DNA from: Paracoccaceae bacterium
Lineage (GTDB): Bacteria > Pseudomonadota > Alphaproteobacteria > Rhodobacterales > Rhodobacteraceae
Assembly: GCA_027013095.1 (NCBI GenBank)
Contig: JALUYI010000019.1
Span: 1 to 64,000, forward strand
Length of the DNA stretch: 64,000 bases
Direction of reading: 5' to 3'
The notes under the pieces were generated by a model. That model did no database searches and was not told the origin of the DNA. It saw nothing but the letters and a program-made list of their open reading frames with translations. This document shows, piece after piece, positions 10,411 through 19,543 of this stretch. Every line of letters begins with the position of its first letter. The stretch's first letter is position 1. The translations under genes and the position numbers were made by a program.

Positions 10411-12576
10411 TCAGGCCGAGGTGAGCGCATCAAGGCCGCTTTCAAAGGCCTTCTTGATCCGGGCAAGCGGGACTGTAGCCTCGCCCAACCTGATCTCGGT
10501 GCCGCCAAATCGGCCGACCACCCGGGCTGCAACAGCGGCCTTGCGGGCGGCGGTCAGCAATGAATCGACGGTTTCGGTGGCCAGCAGATAACGGCCCTGA
10601 TCTTCGCCAAAGAACCAGCCGGCATCGCCGGGGGCAAGGTTTATCCCAGTCTGACCCGCAAGGGCCATCTCGGTTGCCGCCAGCGCCAGCCCGCCGTCCG
10701 ATAGGTCATGGGCCGCGGTTATCAGGTCTTGCGCCCAGAGCGCGCGCACGAGTTCTCCGGCGGCGCGCTCGGCCTCAAGATCGACCTCGGGGGCATCCCC
10801 CTCGCGGCGACCCAGAACTTCGGCCAGATAGGCGGACTGCCCCAGATGGCCGCGGCTCTCGCCGAGCAGGATCATGTGCTGGCCAGCCTCGGGGCGCATC
10901 GTGATCATGTCGTCAAGGGAGGTCAGCAGCCCTACTGCCCCGATCGTTGGGGTGGGCAGGATTCCTTGACCGTCGGTCTCGTTGTAAAGACTGACGTTGC
11001 CAGACACGATGGGCATGTCCAACGCGGTGACGGCGGCCGAGATTCCCTTGATGCAGCCAACGAATTCGCCCATGATCTCGGGTTTTTCCGGGTTGCCGAA
11101 ATTCAGATTGTCGGTGGTGGCCAGCGGTATTGCACCGGTTGCACAGAGGTTGCGGTAGGCCTCGGCCACGGCCTGCGCGCCACCGCGAAACGGGTTGGCA
11201 CGGCAATAGCGTGGCGTCACGTCGGCGGTGAAGGCCAGCGCCTTTTTCGTGCCGTGAACCCGCACCACCCCGGCATCCGCGCCGGGGGGCAAAACCGTGT
11301 CGGCCATGACCATCGTGTCGTACTGCTCATAGACCCAAGCGCGTGAGCAATGGTTGGGAGAGCCGATCAGGGTCAGGAGCGCCGCGATCGGGTCAAGCGG
11401 CGGCAGGGCCCCCAGAGGCGCGGGCGCAGGTGCCGGCACCCAAGGACGGTCATATTCCGGCGCTTCGCCCGACAGTGCCTTAAGCGGCAGGTCAGCCTTC
11501 AGCGTGTTGGCGTGCATGACGACAAAGCGGTCCTCGGCGATGGTGTGCCCGACGATGGCAAAATCCAGATCCCATTTGTCGAAAACCGCCTTGGCGATGT
11601 CCTCTTTTTCCGGGTCGAGAACCATCAGCATGCGTTCCTGACTTTCGCTCAGCATCATTTCATAGGCGCTCATGTCGCGTTCGCGCACGGGCACCTTGTC
11701 AAGGTCCAGCCGGATGCCCAGATTGCCCTTGTCCCCCATTTCGACCGCCGAGCAGGTCAGCCCCGCAGCGCCCATGTCCTGAATGGAAATGACGGCGCCC
11801 GTTGCCATCAGTTCCAGCGTCGCCTCCATCAGGCGCTTTTCGGTGAATGGATCGCCAACCTGAACGGTGGGGCGTTTGTCCTCGATGGTGTCATCGAACT
11901 CAGCCGAGGCCATGGTCGCGCCGCCAACCCCGTCGCGTCCGGTCTTGGCCCCGAGGTAAACCACCGGGCGGCCAACGCCGCTGGCGGCGGAATAGAAAAT
12001 CTTGTCGGTATCCGCCAATCCGGCGGCAAAGGCGTTGACCAGACAATTGCCATCATAGGCGGGGTCAAAGCGCAGCTCGCCGCCAATGGTGGGCACGCCA
12101 AAGCAGTTTCCATAGCCGCCGATCCCCTCGACCACGCCATTGATCAGGCGCCGGGTTTTGGGATGCTCGGGGCGGCCGAAACTGAGGCTGTTCATGGCGG
12201 CAATCGGGCGTGCGCCCATAGTAAAGACGTCGCGCAAGATCCCGCCCATGCCCGTGCCGGCACCCTGATAGGGCTCAATATACGAGGGGTGGTTGTGGCT
12301 TTCCATCTTGAAAACCACACATTGGCCATCACCGATATCGACGATGCCGGCGTTCTCGCCGGGGCCACATATGACGCGGGTGCCGGTGGTCGGCAGGGTG
12401 CGCAGCCATTTCTTGCTGGATTTGTATGAGCAATGCTCATTCCACATCGCCGAAAAAATACCCAGTTCGGTAAAGCTGGGCTCGCGCCCGATCAGATCGA
12501 GGATGCGCTGGTATTCGTCCGGCTTCAATCCGTGCGCCTCAACCAGCGCCGCGGTAATTTCGGGTTCGGTTTGCAT
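10411..12576 (-). CDS. purL: Phosphoribosylformylglycinamidine synthase subunit PurL
   Basis: 721-residue FGAM synthase II, the ATP-dependent subunit that converts FGAR to FGAM in purine synthesis together with PurQ (glutaminase) and PurS. It is the small form without an amidotransferase domain. Motifs include [15 protein letters not shown] near the N terminus, [25 protein letters not shown] (ATP and metal binding), and duplicated AIRS-type halves. The start at 12576 is the first Met of the frame and matches other PurL proteins. No purine riboswitch was recognised in 12577-12670. It heads a likely purL-bolA-grxD transcription unit. Confidence 0.95.
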   Translation of the reverse strand: MQTEPEITAALVEAHGLKPDEYQRILDLIGREPSFTELGIFSAMWNEHCSYKSSKKWLRTLPTTGTRVICGPGENAGIVDIGDGQCVVFKMESHNHPSYIEPYQGAGTGMGGILRDVFTMGARPIAAMNSLSFGRPEHPKTRRLINGVVEGIGGYGNCFGVPTIGGELRFDPAYDGNCLVNAFAAGLADTDKIFYSAASGVGRPVVYLGAKTGRDGVGGATMASAEFDDTIEDKRPTVQVGDPFTEKRLMEATLELMATGAVISIQDMGAAGLTCSAVEMGDKGNLGIRLDLDKVPVRERDMSAYEMMLSESQERMLMVLDPEKEDIAKAVFDKWDLDFAIVGHTIAEDRFVVMHANTLKADLPLKALSGEAPEYDRPWVPAPAPAPLGALPPLDPIAALLTLIGSPNHCSRAWVYEQYDTMVMADTVLPPGADAGVVRVHGTKKALAFTADVTPRYCRANPFRGGAQAVAEAYRNLCATGAIPLATTDNLNFGNPEKPEIMGEFVGCIKGISAAVTALDMPIVSGNVSLYNETDGQGILPTPTIGAVGLLTSLDDMITMRPEAGQHMILLGESRGHLGQSAYLAEVLGRREGDAPEVDLEAERAAGELVRALWAQDLITAAHDLSDGGLALAATEMALAGQTGINLAPGDAGWFFGEDQGRYLLATETVDSLLTAARKAAVAARVVGRFGGTEIRLGEATVPLARIKKAFESGLDALTSA

Positions 12577-12670
12577 CGGTTTTCCCCCAATGGTTTCCCG
12601 CGCCTTTTAGGCGTCATCGCCGGCCCCGGAAAGGGCGAAATTGTCCCGCCCCCCCAGTTTGGGGAGTGTG

Positions 12671-12700
12671 AAAAAAAAAGGCCGAGACAAGCTCGGCCTT
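12671..12700 (-). terminator. Strong Rho-independent terminator
   Basis: A perfect 9-bp stem (AAGGCCGAG 12678-12686 and CTCGGCCTT 12692-12700) with a 5-base loop. On the minus strand it is followed by an uninterrupted run of T covering 12679-12671. It is the clearest intrinsic terminator in the window. It ends the candidate sRNA and would also stop transcription from lysR. Confidence 0.88.
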
Positions 12701-12753
12701 AAGTCCAACAGGGAGGTGAAGGAAGCGGGAGAAGTCTCAACCACCGCCTTCAC
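12671..12753 (-). ncRNA. Candidate trans-acting small RNA with anti-Shine-Dalgarno loops
   Basis: On the minus strand a promoter-like pair (12758-12788) is followed by an 83-base stretch that folds into two hairpins. The first pairs GTGAAGGCGG (12753-12744) with CCGC-TTC-CTTCAC (12728-12716), with a 3-base bulge and a 15-base loop containing CUUCUC followed by CC. A single-stranded CCUCCC (12716-12711) follows, then a perfect terminator. No ORF of meaningful length fits. C-rich loops complementary to ribosome binding sites and a heat-shock-type promoter recall the CcsR and StsR sRNAs of Rhodobacter sphaeroides, but identity is not established. It could alternatively be the 3' tail of the lysR transcript. 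Confidence 0.5.
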
Positions 12754-12757
12754 GAAT

Positions 12758-12788
12758 TCAGATAGGGATGCACTGCTGACAGTTCAAG
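12758..12788 (-). promoter_or_regulatory. RpoH-type promoter candidate for the sRNA
   Basis: On the minus strand CTTGAA (12788-12783), 15 bases, then CCCTATCTGA (12767-12758). This is close to the sigma-32 pattern CTTGAA-N13/15-CCCCAT-T. The predicted start near 12753 falls exactly at the first base of the sRNA hairpin. An rpoH gene is encoded in the same window at 36236. Confidence 0.5.
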
Positions 12789-12855
12789 AAAAAAACTCTG
12801 GAATTCATGCATATCCGCTATAACTGCGGCGCATGGCTGCGTTAACATATTGAAA

Positions 12856-13752
12856 TCAGGCGTCTTTGTTCTTTCGCCGAAAGGCGATCACTTCTTCGAT
12901 CACGAAATCGCGAAAGGCTTGGGTGCGCTTGGAATGACGCAGTTCCTCGGGGTAGGCGAGGTAGACCGGGACCTCGTTGCTGCCGATTTCGGGCAGAACC
13001 TGAACCAGTTGCGGGAAATCATCGGTCAGATAATGGGGCAGAACTCCGATCCCCAGATCCTGCAGGACGGCCTGCAGGATGCCGAAATAATTGTTGACCG
13101 TCAGATGCGAGGCAATCGCCGTCGAGAACAGCTTGCGGATCATCGACGCGCTGGCTGCGACCTGCGGGGCACCGGAATTCTGGCTGATGATGCGGTGGGT
13201 TTTCAGATCCTCCAGCGTTTCCGGCACGCCGTTCTTGCGAAGGTACTCGGATGAGGCATACAGGTTGACGCGCACCGACATCAGACGGCGGCGTACCAGA
13301 TCGGCCTGACTGGGCTCTTTCATACGAATGGCGACGTCCGCCTCGCGCATCGGCAGGTCCAGAACCCGTTCCTCCAGCATCAGGTCGATCCTGAGATCGG
13401 GGTATTTGTCATAGAGCGCGGACAGGCGCGGCGCCAGCCAGAGCGTGCCAAAGCCGATAGTGGTGGTGACGCGCAGCTCGCCGAAAACCTCATCTTCGCT
13501 GTCGCGGATGCGCGCTTCGGCCGCTTCCAGTCGCTTGGCCATAGAGGTTGTCGCGCCAAACAGCAGTTCACCCTGCTCGGTCAGGATCAGACCGCGGGCG
13601 TGGCGATGAAAAAGGGTGACGTTCAGGCTCTCTTCTAGGGCCCGAATCTGGCGGCTGACGGCGGATTGCGACAGGTGCAGGGTGTCTCCTGCGTGGGTCA
13701 GGCTTCCCGCATCGGCAACGGCGTGAAATATCCGCAGCTTGTCCCAATCCAT
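12856..13752 (-). CDS. LysR family transcriptional regulator
   Basis: 298-residue LysR-type regulator: winged helix-turn-helix at about 1-60 (KLRIFHAVADAGSLTHAGDTLHLSQSAVSRQIRALEE) and a periplasmic-binding-like effector domain from about 90. The effector is unknown. It is divergent from the indolepyruvate oxidoreductase gene with 149 bases between, the usual layout for a LysR regulator controlling its neighbour. The start at 13752 (MDWDKLRIF) is standard for the family; the frame extends 19 codons upstream. The sRNA terminator lies about 155 bases beyond the stop. Confidence 0.88.
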   Translation of the reverse strand: MDWDKLRIFHAVADAGSLTHAGDTLHLSQSAVSRQIRALEESLNVTLFHRHARGLILTEQGELLFGATTSMAKRLEAAEARIRDSEDEVFGELRVTTTIGFGTLWLAPRLSALYDKYPDLRIDLMLEERVLDLPMREADVAIRMKEPSQADLVRRRLMSVRVNLYASSEYLRKNGVPETLEDLKTHRIISQNSGAPQVAASASMIRKLFSTAIASHLTVNNYFGILQAVLQDLGIGVLPHYLTDDFPQLVQVLPEIGSNEVPVYLAYPEELRHSKRTQAFRDFVIEEVIAFRRKNKDA

Positions 13753-13901
13753 GTTCTTCGCCTGTTTTTGTAATGTTTTCTTGCGCGCACCATATGCTGC
13801 GCTTGTCATCTATTGCAAACAAAGAAAAACAAAAATTTGACTTTGTAGGTCAGACATAATGACCTATTATGGCGCAAATGCCGCAGTCTTGGGAGAGTCC
13901 G

Positions 13902-16900
13902 ATGAGCAACCTCAAAATCAGCCTCAATGATCGTTATGACCTGTCCCGACATCAGGTGCTGTTGAATGGCACACAGGCGCTGGTCCGCCTGATGCTAATG
14001 CAAAAGGCACGGGACGAGGCGCGCGGGCTGAACACGGCGGGCTATGTGACGGGCTATCGCGGCTCGCCTCTCGGCGGGGTCGATTTGAACATGATCAAGG
14101 CCGAAAAGGCCCTTGCCGCGGCCAATGTGCTGTTTGAGCCGGGGTTGAACGAAGATCTGGCGGCCACCGCCCTTTGGGGTAGCCAGCAGGCCGAACTGCG
14201 CGGCGAGGGCAAATACGACGGTGTCTTTGGCATGTGGTATGGCAAGGGTCCGGGGGTCGATCGTTCGGGGGATGTGTTCCGCCACGCCAACATGGCCGGA
14301 ACCTCCAGAAACGGCGGTGTGATCGCGATCATGGGGGACGACCACACCGGCGAAAGTTCAACCACGCTGCACCAGTCCGAATGGTCCTTTGTCGATATCA
14401 TGATGCCGATTCTGTCGCCCGCCGGGGTGCAGGAGATTCTGGATTTCGGTCTGATCGGCTATGATCTCAGCCGCTACTCGGGGTGCTGGGTGGGGCTGAA
14501 GTCGATGAAGGACACGATCGAGACTACCGCCGTCGTCCAGACGGATCCCGCGCGGATCCAGACCGTCCTGCCGACGGATTTCGAGATGCCAAAGGGCGGG
14601 CTGAATATTCGCCTGCTGGATGACCGCATCATACAGGAAGCCCGCCTTCAGGATTACAAACGCTTTGCCGCCGAGGCCTTTGGGCGCGCCAACAAGCTGG
14701 ACAAACGGGTCTGGGGAAAGGCCGGGGCCAAGATTGGCATCGTTGCGGCGGGCAAGAACTGGCTGGACCTGCAGCATGCGCTGACCCTCTTGGGGATCGA
14801 TGCGCCCGAGGCCGAACGTCTGGGGATCACCACCTACAAAGTGGCGATGACTTGGCCTCTGGATATGACCAGTTTCCATGAATGGGCCGAAGGGTTGGAC
14901 CTGATCATTGTGGTCGAGGAAAAACGCAAGCTGCTGGAGGTGCAGATCAAGGAAGCGATCTTTGACGACCGCCGCGGCCGCCGGGTCTATGGCTGGAAGA
15001 CCGACCGCGGCGAAGAACTGTTCCCGACCCGCTATGCGCTGGAGCCGGTGATGATCGCCCAAAAACTGGCTGGAATCCTCGAGGAAGAGGGTCGCGCGAC
15101 GGACCGAATCAAGGCCGGGCTGCAGCTTTTGAACGAGGCGCAGAGCAACAACAACGCGCCGGAAATTGCCAGCCGTCTGGCCTATTACTGCTCGGGCTGT
15201 CCGCATAATTCCTCGACCAAGGTGCCCGAGGGCAGCCGCGCCTATGCCGGGATCGGCTGTCACTTCATGGTGCAGTGGATGGATCGGAACACGCTTGGCT
15301 TTACCCATATGGGCGGTGAAGGTGTAAACTGGGTCGGGGAATCGCATTTCTCCAACCGCGATCACGTGTTCCAGAACCTCGGTGACGGCACCTACAACCA
15401 TTCCGGGGTGCAGGCGATCCGCGCGGCACTGGCCAGCGGTACCACCATAACCTACAAGATACTGTTCAACGATGCCGTGGCGATGACCGGCGGGCAGCAC
15501 AACGAGGGCGACCTTTCGGCGGACCGGATCGCGCGTGAGCTGGTGGCGATGGGGGTTCGCGATATTGCCCTTGTCTACGACCCGAAAGAAGACCTCGACC
15601 TGTCAAAATTCCCCGCCCCCGTGCAAAAATTCACCCGCGATGCGTTGATGGATGTGCAAAAGAAATTCAGCACCATAAAGGGCGTGTCGGTCATCATCTA
15701 CGTCCAGACCTGCGCGGCGGAAAAACGTCGCCGGCGCAAGCGCGGGCTGTTCCCCGATCCCGACAAACGCGTGGTCATCAACGCCGACGTGTGCGAGGGA
15801 TGCGGTGACTGCGGGGTGCAGTCGAACTGCGTCTCGATCGTGCCGCTGGAAACCGAGTTTGGCCGCAAACGGGCCATTGACCAATCCAGTTGCAATAAGG
15901 ATTTCTCGTGCATCGACGGGTTCTGCCCCAGCTTTATCACCGTCTCCGGCGGCAAGCTGAAAAAATCCACCGGCACCCGGATTGATTTGCCCAACCTGCC
16001 CGAGCCGACCTTGCCGCAGATCGACGGGACATGGAATTTTGTTATCACCGGCGTCGGCGGAACCGGTGTTGTCACCATCGGGGCGATTGTCGCGATGGCG
16101 GCGCATGTCGATGGAAAAGGCGCCGGGATGATGGAAATGGCAGGTCTGGCGCAAAAGGGTGGCGCCGTTCATATCCACTGCCGGGTTGCTGAAAAACCGG
16201 ATGATATCAATGCGATACGGGTTTCCGTTGGCGAGGCGGATGCGGTGATCGGTGGCGATCTGGTGGTCTCTGCCGGCTCGACCACGCTGGGGCTGATGAA
16301 ACAGGGTCGCACGAGGGCCGTGGTCAACAGCCACGAAATCATCACCGGGGACTTTACCCGCAACACCGATTTCTCGATTCCCAGCGACCGGCTACGGCTG
16401 GCGCTGGAGGCACGGCTTGGGGCGGAGAATGTCGGCTTTTTCGATGCGACTGCCTTGTCGCGTAAGCTGCTGGGAGATTCAATCTATTCCAACATGATGA
16501 TTCTGGGCGCGGCGTGGCAGGCCGGAATGGTGCCGATCAGCCGTGAATCCCTGTTGCGCGCAATCGAGCTGAACGGCGCCGGGGTTGAGGGCAACATGCG
16601 CGCCTTTGATCTGGGGCGCTGGGCGGTCGAGCATCCCGAGGATGCGGCCAAGGCCCTGCAGGAGGATGCGCCAAAGATGCCGAAATCTCTGGACCAACGC
16701 ATCGCCGACAAAGTTTCCCATATCACCCTTTACCAGAATGCCGCGCTGGCTGAGCGTTATCGCGCGTTGTTGGCCCGCGCCAGTGACGAGAACCTGCGCG
16801 AAGCCATCTCAGAAGGTTACCACAAGCTGTTGACATATAAGGACGAATATGAGGTCGCGCGGCTGCATGTGGCGTCGGCCCGCGCCTTTGTCGAGAAGGA

Positions 16901-17315
16901 ATTCGAGGGGGATTTGCGCCTGACCTTCCATCTTGCACCGCCGCTTCTCAGCAAGAAGGGCGCCAACGGACGGCCGGCCAAACGCGCCTTTGGTGCTTGG
17001 ATCCTGCCGGTTTTTCGCCTTCTCGCCCGCTTCAGGGGATTGCGCGGAACCGCGTTCGATCCCTTTGGCTACAGTGCCGAGCGCCGGGCCGAGCGCCATC
17101 TTCTGGCGCAATATGAGCGCGACATGCAGGAGGTTCTGGGCGCCCTTACACCCGATACATTAGACATTGCCATCGAGATCGCCCGTCTGCCGCTGCAGAT
17201 CAAGGGCTTTGGCCCGGTCAAACTGGCCGCCATCGCCTCCTATGAGCAGCGTCGAGCGAAATTGCTGGAGGCCTTGCGCGCCGGTGGGGCGCCGCAACAA
17301 CAGGCGGCGCAATAA
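13902..17315 (+). CDS. Indolepyruvate ferredoxin oxidoreductase, fused subunits
   Basis: 1137-residue thiamine-diphosphate enzyme combining the IorA-like and IorB-like parts in one chain. It oxidatively decarboxylates aryl or branched 2-oxoacids to acyl-CoA while reducing ferredoxin. Visible are the N-terminal pyrimidine-binding domain, the central domain with GGEGVNWVGE, a [4Fe-4S] motif CEGCGDCG near residue 630 with further Cys, and the C-terminal gamma-type domain (VITGVGGTGVVTIGAIVAMAAH). Start ATG 13902 has GGGAG upstream; an in-frame ATG 33 bases earlier is less likely. The divergent LysR gene probably controls it. The substrate, probably from aromatic amino-acid catabolism, is inferred. 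Confidence 0.88.
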   Translation: MSNLKISLNDRYDLSRHQVLLNGTQALVRLMLMQKARDEARGLNTAGYVTGYRGSPLGGVDLNMIKAEKALAAANVLFEPGLNEDLAATALWGSQQAELRGEGKYDGVFGMWYGKGPGVDRSGDVFRHANMAGTSRNGGVIAIMGDDHTGESSTTLHQSEWSFVDIMMPILSPAGVQEILDFGLIGYDLSRYSGCWVGLKSMKDTIETTAVVQTDPARIQTVLPTDFEMPKGGLNIRLLDDRIIQEARLQDYKRFAAEAFGRANKLDKRVWGKAGAKIGIVAAGKNWLDLQHALTLLGIDAPEAERLGITTYKVAMTWPLDMTSFHEWAEGLDLIIVVEEKRKLLEVQIKEAIFDDRRGRRVYGWKTDRGEELFPTRYALEPVMIAQKLAGILEEEGRATDRIKAGLQLLNEAQSNNNAPEIASRLAYYCSGCPHNSSTKVPEGSRAYAGIGCHFMVQWMDRNTLGFTHMGGEGVNWVGESHFSNRDHVFQNLGDGTYNHSGVQAIRAALASGTTITYKILFNDAVAMTGGQHNEGDLSADRIARELVAMGVRDIALVYDPKEDLDLSKFPAPVQKFTRDALMDVQKKFSTIKGVSVIIYVQTCAAEKRRRRKRGLFPDPDKRVVINADVCEGCGDCGVQSNCVSIVPLETEFGRKRAIDQSSCNKDFSCIDGFCPSFITVSGGKLKKSTGTRIDLPNLPEPTLPQIDGTWNFVITGVGGTGVVTIGAIVAMAAHVDGKGAGMMEMAGLAQKGGAVHIHCRVAEKPDDINAIRVSVGEADAVIGGDLVVSAGSTTLGLMKQGRTRAVVNSHEIITGDFTRNTDFSIPSDRLRLALEARLGAENVGFFDATALSRKLLGDSIYSNMMILGAAWQAGMVPISRESLLRAIELNGAGVEGNMRAFDLGRWAVEHPEDAAKALQEDAPKMPKSLDQRIADKVSHITLYQNAALAERYRALLARASDENLREAISEGYHKLLTYKDEYEVARLHVASARAFVEKEFEGDLRLTFHLAPPLLSKKGANGRPAKRAFGAWILPVFRLLARFRGLRGTAFDPFGYSAERRAERHLLAQYERDMQEVLGALTPDTLDIAIEIARLPLQIKGFGPVKLAAIASYEQRRAKLLEALRAGGAPQQQAAQ

Positions 17316-17340
17316 GGTCTACGCGATATGGGTCCAGACG

Positions 17341-18510
17341 CTAAAGGCGGATCAGTTTAACGCTGCGACCATTGGCCGAAAGCGCAATTTTTCCGGCGCA
17401 AAGGTCCAGCGCATCGGACCCGAAGACCTCGCGCCGCCATCCGTGGAGCGCCTTGACGTCGCCCTCTCCTGCGGCGATTTCGTCCAACTCTGTGGCCGTC
17501 GCGATCAATTTCTGCGCAACGCCTGCTGCTTCGGCCTTGGCCTTCAGCAACACCCGCAGAAGGTCCGAAAGGCCCTCGGTTCCCTGTTTTTTCTCGCGCG
17601 CCGGGCGGGGTTTGGGCATATCTCCGGTAGCGCAGGACAGTCCGGCGGAAACAGCGGCAAGAATGCCCTCGGCGATGGCGCCCTTGCGCGCATCGCGCAG
17701 CAACAGGCGGGTCTTGCCAAGGTCGGCCAGCGATTTCGGCTTGGCCGAGGCCAGCTCCAGCAGCGCATCATCCTTGTAAACGCGCGAGCGCGGAACATTC
17801 CGGGTTTGCGCATAATCCTCCCGAAATCGGGCCAGTTCGCGCACGATGGCCAGAAAACGGCCCGAGTTGCTGCGGGTCTTGATGCGCTTCCAGGCGTCTT
17901 CGGGGCGGATCAGATAGGTTTCCGGTGTGGTCAGGATCGCGACCTCTTCATCAACCCATTTGCTGCGTCCGGTTTGCTGGATGCGGGCGGCGAGAAATTC
18001 GTAAACGTCGCGCAAATGGGTGACATCGGCAAGGGCATAGGCCTTTTGCTTGTCCGACAGCGGTCGGCGGCTCCAGTCGGTAAAGCGTGAGGACTTGTCG
18101 ATCTGTTGCTTGGCGATCTTGCGAATCAGCGTTTCATAGCCCACCTGTTCGCCAAACCCGCAGACCATTGCCGCGACCTGCGTGTCGAAAAACGGTTTTG
18201 GGAAAACCCCGTCGCCTTCAAAAAAGAAGATCTCAAGGTCCTGACGGGCGGCGTGAAAAACCTTGACAATATCGGGGTTGCGAAACAGCGTGAATAGCGG
18301 CTCAAGCGACATCTGCCCTGACAGGACATCGACAAGAGCGGCATCGCTCTGGCCGTCGCCCCGAAAGGCCAGTTGCACGAGACACAGCTTGGAATAATAA
18401 GTGCGTTCGCGCAGGAACTCGGTGTCGATGGTGATATAGGCAGCCGAGGCGGCGGCGGTGCAAAATGCGGCCAACTCTTTGGTTGTGCGCAGGGTCTGGA
18501 TCAGGGACAT
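17341..18510 (-). CDS. rnd: Ribonuclease D
   Basis: 389-residue 3'-5' exoribonuclease trimming tRNA precursors. DEDDy exonuclease motifs are visible: ITIDTEFLRE (Exo I, Asp and Glu), FHAARQDLEIFF (Exo II Asp), and YALADVTHLRDVYEFL (Exo III). An HRDC domain follows at about 205-290 (RPEDAWKRIK...). The start at 18510 has a CGGAG site. It converges with the oxidoreductase gene, 25 bases apart, and lies downstream of the cytochrome c gene beyond a terminator, so it is probably transcribed separately. Confidence 0.93.
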   Translation of the reverse strand: MSLIQTLRTTKELAAFCTAAASAAYITIDTEFLRERTYYSKLCLVQLAFRGDGQSDAALVDVLSGQMSLEPLFTLFRNPDIVKVFHAARQDLEIFFFEGDGVFPKPFFDTQVAAMVCGFGEQVGYETLIRKIAKQQIDKSSRFTDWSRRPLSDKQKAYALADVTHLRDVYEFLAARIQQTGRSKWVDEEVAILTTPETYLIRPEDAWKRIKTRSNSGRFLAIVRELARFREDYAQTRNVPRSRVYKDDALLELASAKPKSLADLGKTRLLLRDARKGAIAEGILAAVSAGLSCATGDMPKPRPAREKKQGTEGLSDLLRVLLKAKAEAAGVAQKLIATATELDEIAAGEGDVKALHGWRREVFGSDALDLCAGKIALSANGRSVKLIRL

Positions 18511-18570
18511 GTAACTCCGAACTGGTTAAGGGAACCGGACAGCTCCAACATATGATATCGCCTGAAAATT

Positions 18571-18601
18571 GAAAAGCGCGAAGATTGTCCCCGCGCTTTT
18601 C
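18571..18601 (-). terminator. Terminator hairpin after the cytochrome c gene
   Basis: A perfect 10-bp inverted repeat, GAAAAGCGCG (18571-18580) and CGCGCTTTTC (18592-18601), with an 11-base loop. On the minus strand the distal arm ends in TTTTC and is followed by AATTTTC. It lies 42 bases past the stop of the diheme cytochrome gene and likely ends the sulfite dehydrogenase transcript before rnd. Confidence 0.65.
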
Positions 18602-18643
18602 CAGATGCGTTATACGGTCGAAAAATGGCCCCGGGCGGTCCGG

Positions 18644-19396
18644 CTATTCAAGCGATGCGCGGTATTCCAGGACCTTTTCGGGGTCCATCGGCGATTGCCG
18701 CAGTTTTTTGACGTCATCGGCAGTAACGGCGGCCATCTTTTTGGTTGCCAGCGCGTCATTGCCAAAGCTCTGGCGTAGATAATTGACCACAGCAGCAAGC
18801 TCGGCGTCCGACAGGTGGCTGAAGGAGGGCATTTCCCCCTCATAGGGCGCGCCCTTGATTCGCAGCGCCCCGGTCATGCCGTTCAGCAGAACCTTGACCG
18901 GGAACAGGCGAGCAAGGAACAGGTCCGAGTTATGCGCCAGCGGCGGAAAGGTCTCGGGGATCCCTTTGGCATCCTCCTGATGGCAGGCGGTGCAATTCTC
19001 GGCAAACACGCTCGCACCGTCAACCTTGGTTTTGACCTCAGGCGTTGCGCTTGGCGCGGGGGGCGGAGTGTCGCCCATGTAGGTTTGCAGGTAGGTTACA
19101 ATTTTCTTGCGCTCATCGGGGGTCAGGTCCACCCCGAAACCTTCCATGTCGTCGATCAGGCCATCCCATGCGCTGGCGTTCATGCCCTTGCTTTCCACAA
19201 CATATTGAAGATCGTGGCAGGTGCGGCATTTGGCGTAGATCAGCGCCCTGTTTGGGCCTTGGGGCAGGTTGAACTCGGTGGCCGCGGCCGGACCGGCGGG
19301 GAGGATCTGCATCAGGGTGGCCAGCGCCAGGGCTGCAACCGCGCCAGTTCGGTGGTGGGTTGGGGGCAGCGGCAGGGGCGAGGATGTCGGTGTCAC
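18644..19396 (-). CDS. Diheme cytochrome c, likely sulfite dehydrogenase electron acceptor
   Basis: 250-residue exported protein with two c-type heme sites: CRTCH (57-61) in the first domain and CTACH in the second, with a proline-rich linker and later Met residues (GEMPSF) as possible axial ligands. A signal peptide (GAVAALALATLMQILPAGPAAA, ending near residue 39) sends it to the periplasm. It follows the sulfite dehydrogenase gene on the same strand with 147 bases between, so it probably takes electrons from that enzyme. The start is GTG 19396, with AGAGGGA upstream; the frame also runs 21 codons further to an ATG without a ribosome site. Confidence 0.82.
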   Translation of the reverse strand: MTPTSSPLPLPPTHHRTGAVAALALATLMQILPAGPAAATEFNLPQGPNRALIYAKCRTCHDLQYVVESKGMNASAWDGLIDDMEGFGVDLTPDERKKIVTYLQTYMGDTPPPAPSATPEVKTKVDGASVFAENCTACHQEDAKGIPETFPPLAHNSDLFLARLFPVKVLLNGMTGALRIKGAPYEGEMPSFSHLSDAELAAVVNYLRQSFGNDALATKKMAAVTADDVKKLRQSPMDPEKVLEYRASLE

Positions 19397-19502
19397 GTTA
19401 AATCCCTCTTTGTCGGGTGGGTCGGGCGATACGAAAGACGCCCATAAATATCCGTGCAATCCGCGCGCGCGATTGCAACAGATCGGAACTGGAATGAAAA
19501 TC

Positions 19503-19529
19503 GGGGCGCAAAACAGACGTTTGCACCCC
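19503..19529 (-). other. Intergenic hairpin between sulfite dehydrogenase and cytochrome c genes
   Basis: GGGGCGCAAA (19503-19512) pairs with TTTGCACCCC (19520-19529) with one mismatch and a 7-base loop. It sits 15 bases after the sulfite dehydrogenase stop. There is no strong T run on the minus strand. It may act as a partial terminator setting the ratio of enzyme to cytochrome, or as an RNA-processing site. Confidence 0.4.
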
Positions 19530-19543
19530 GCGGGGAGGTCAGG

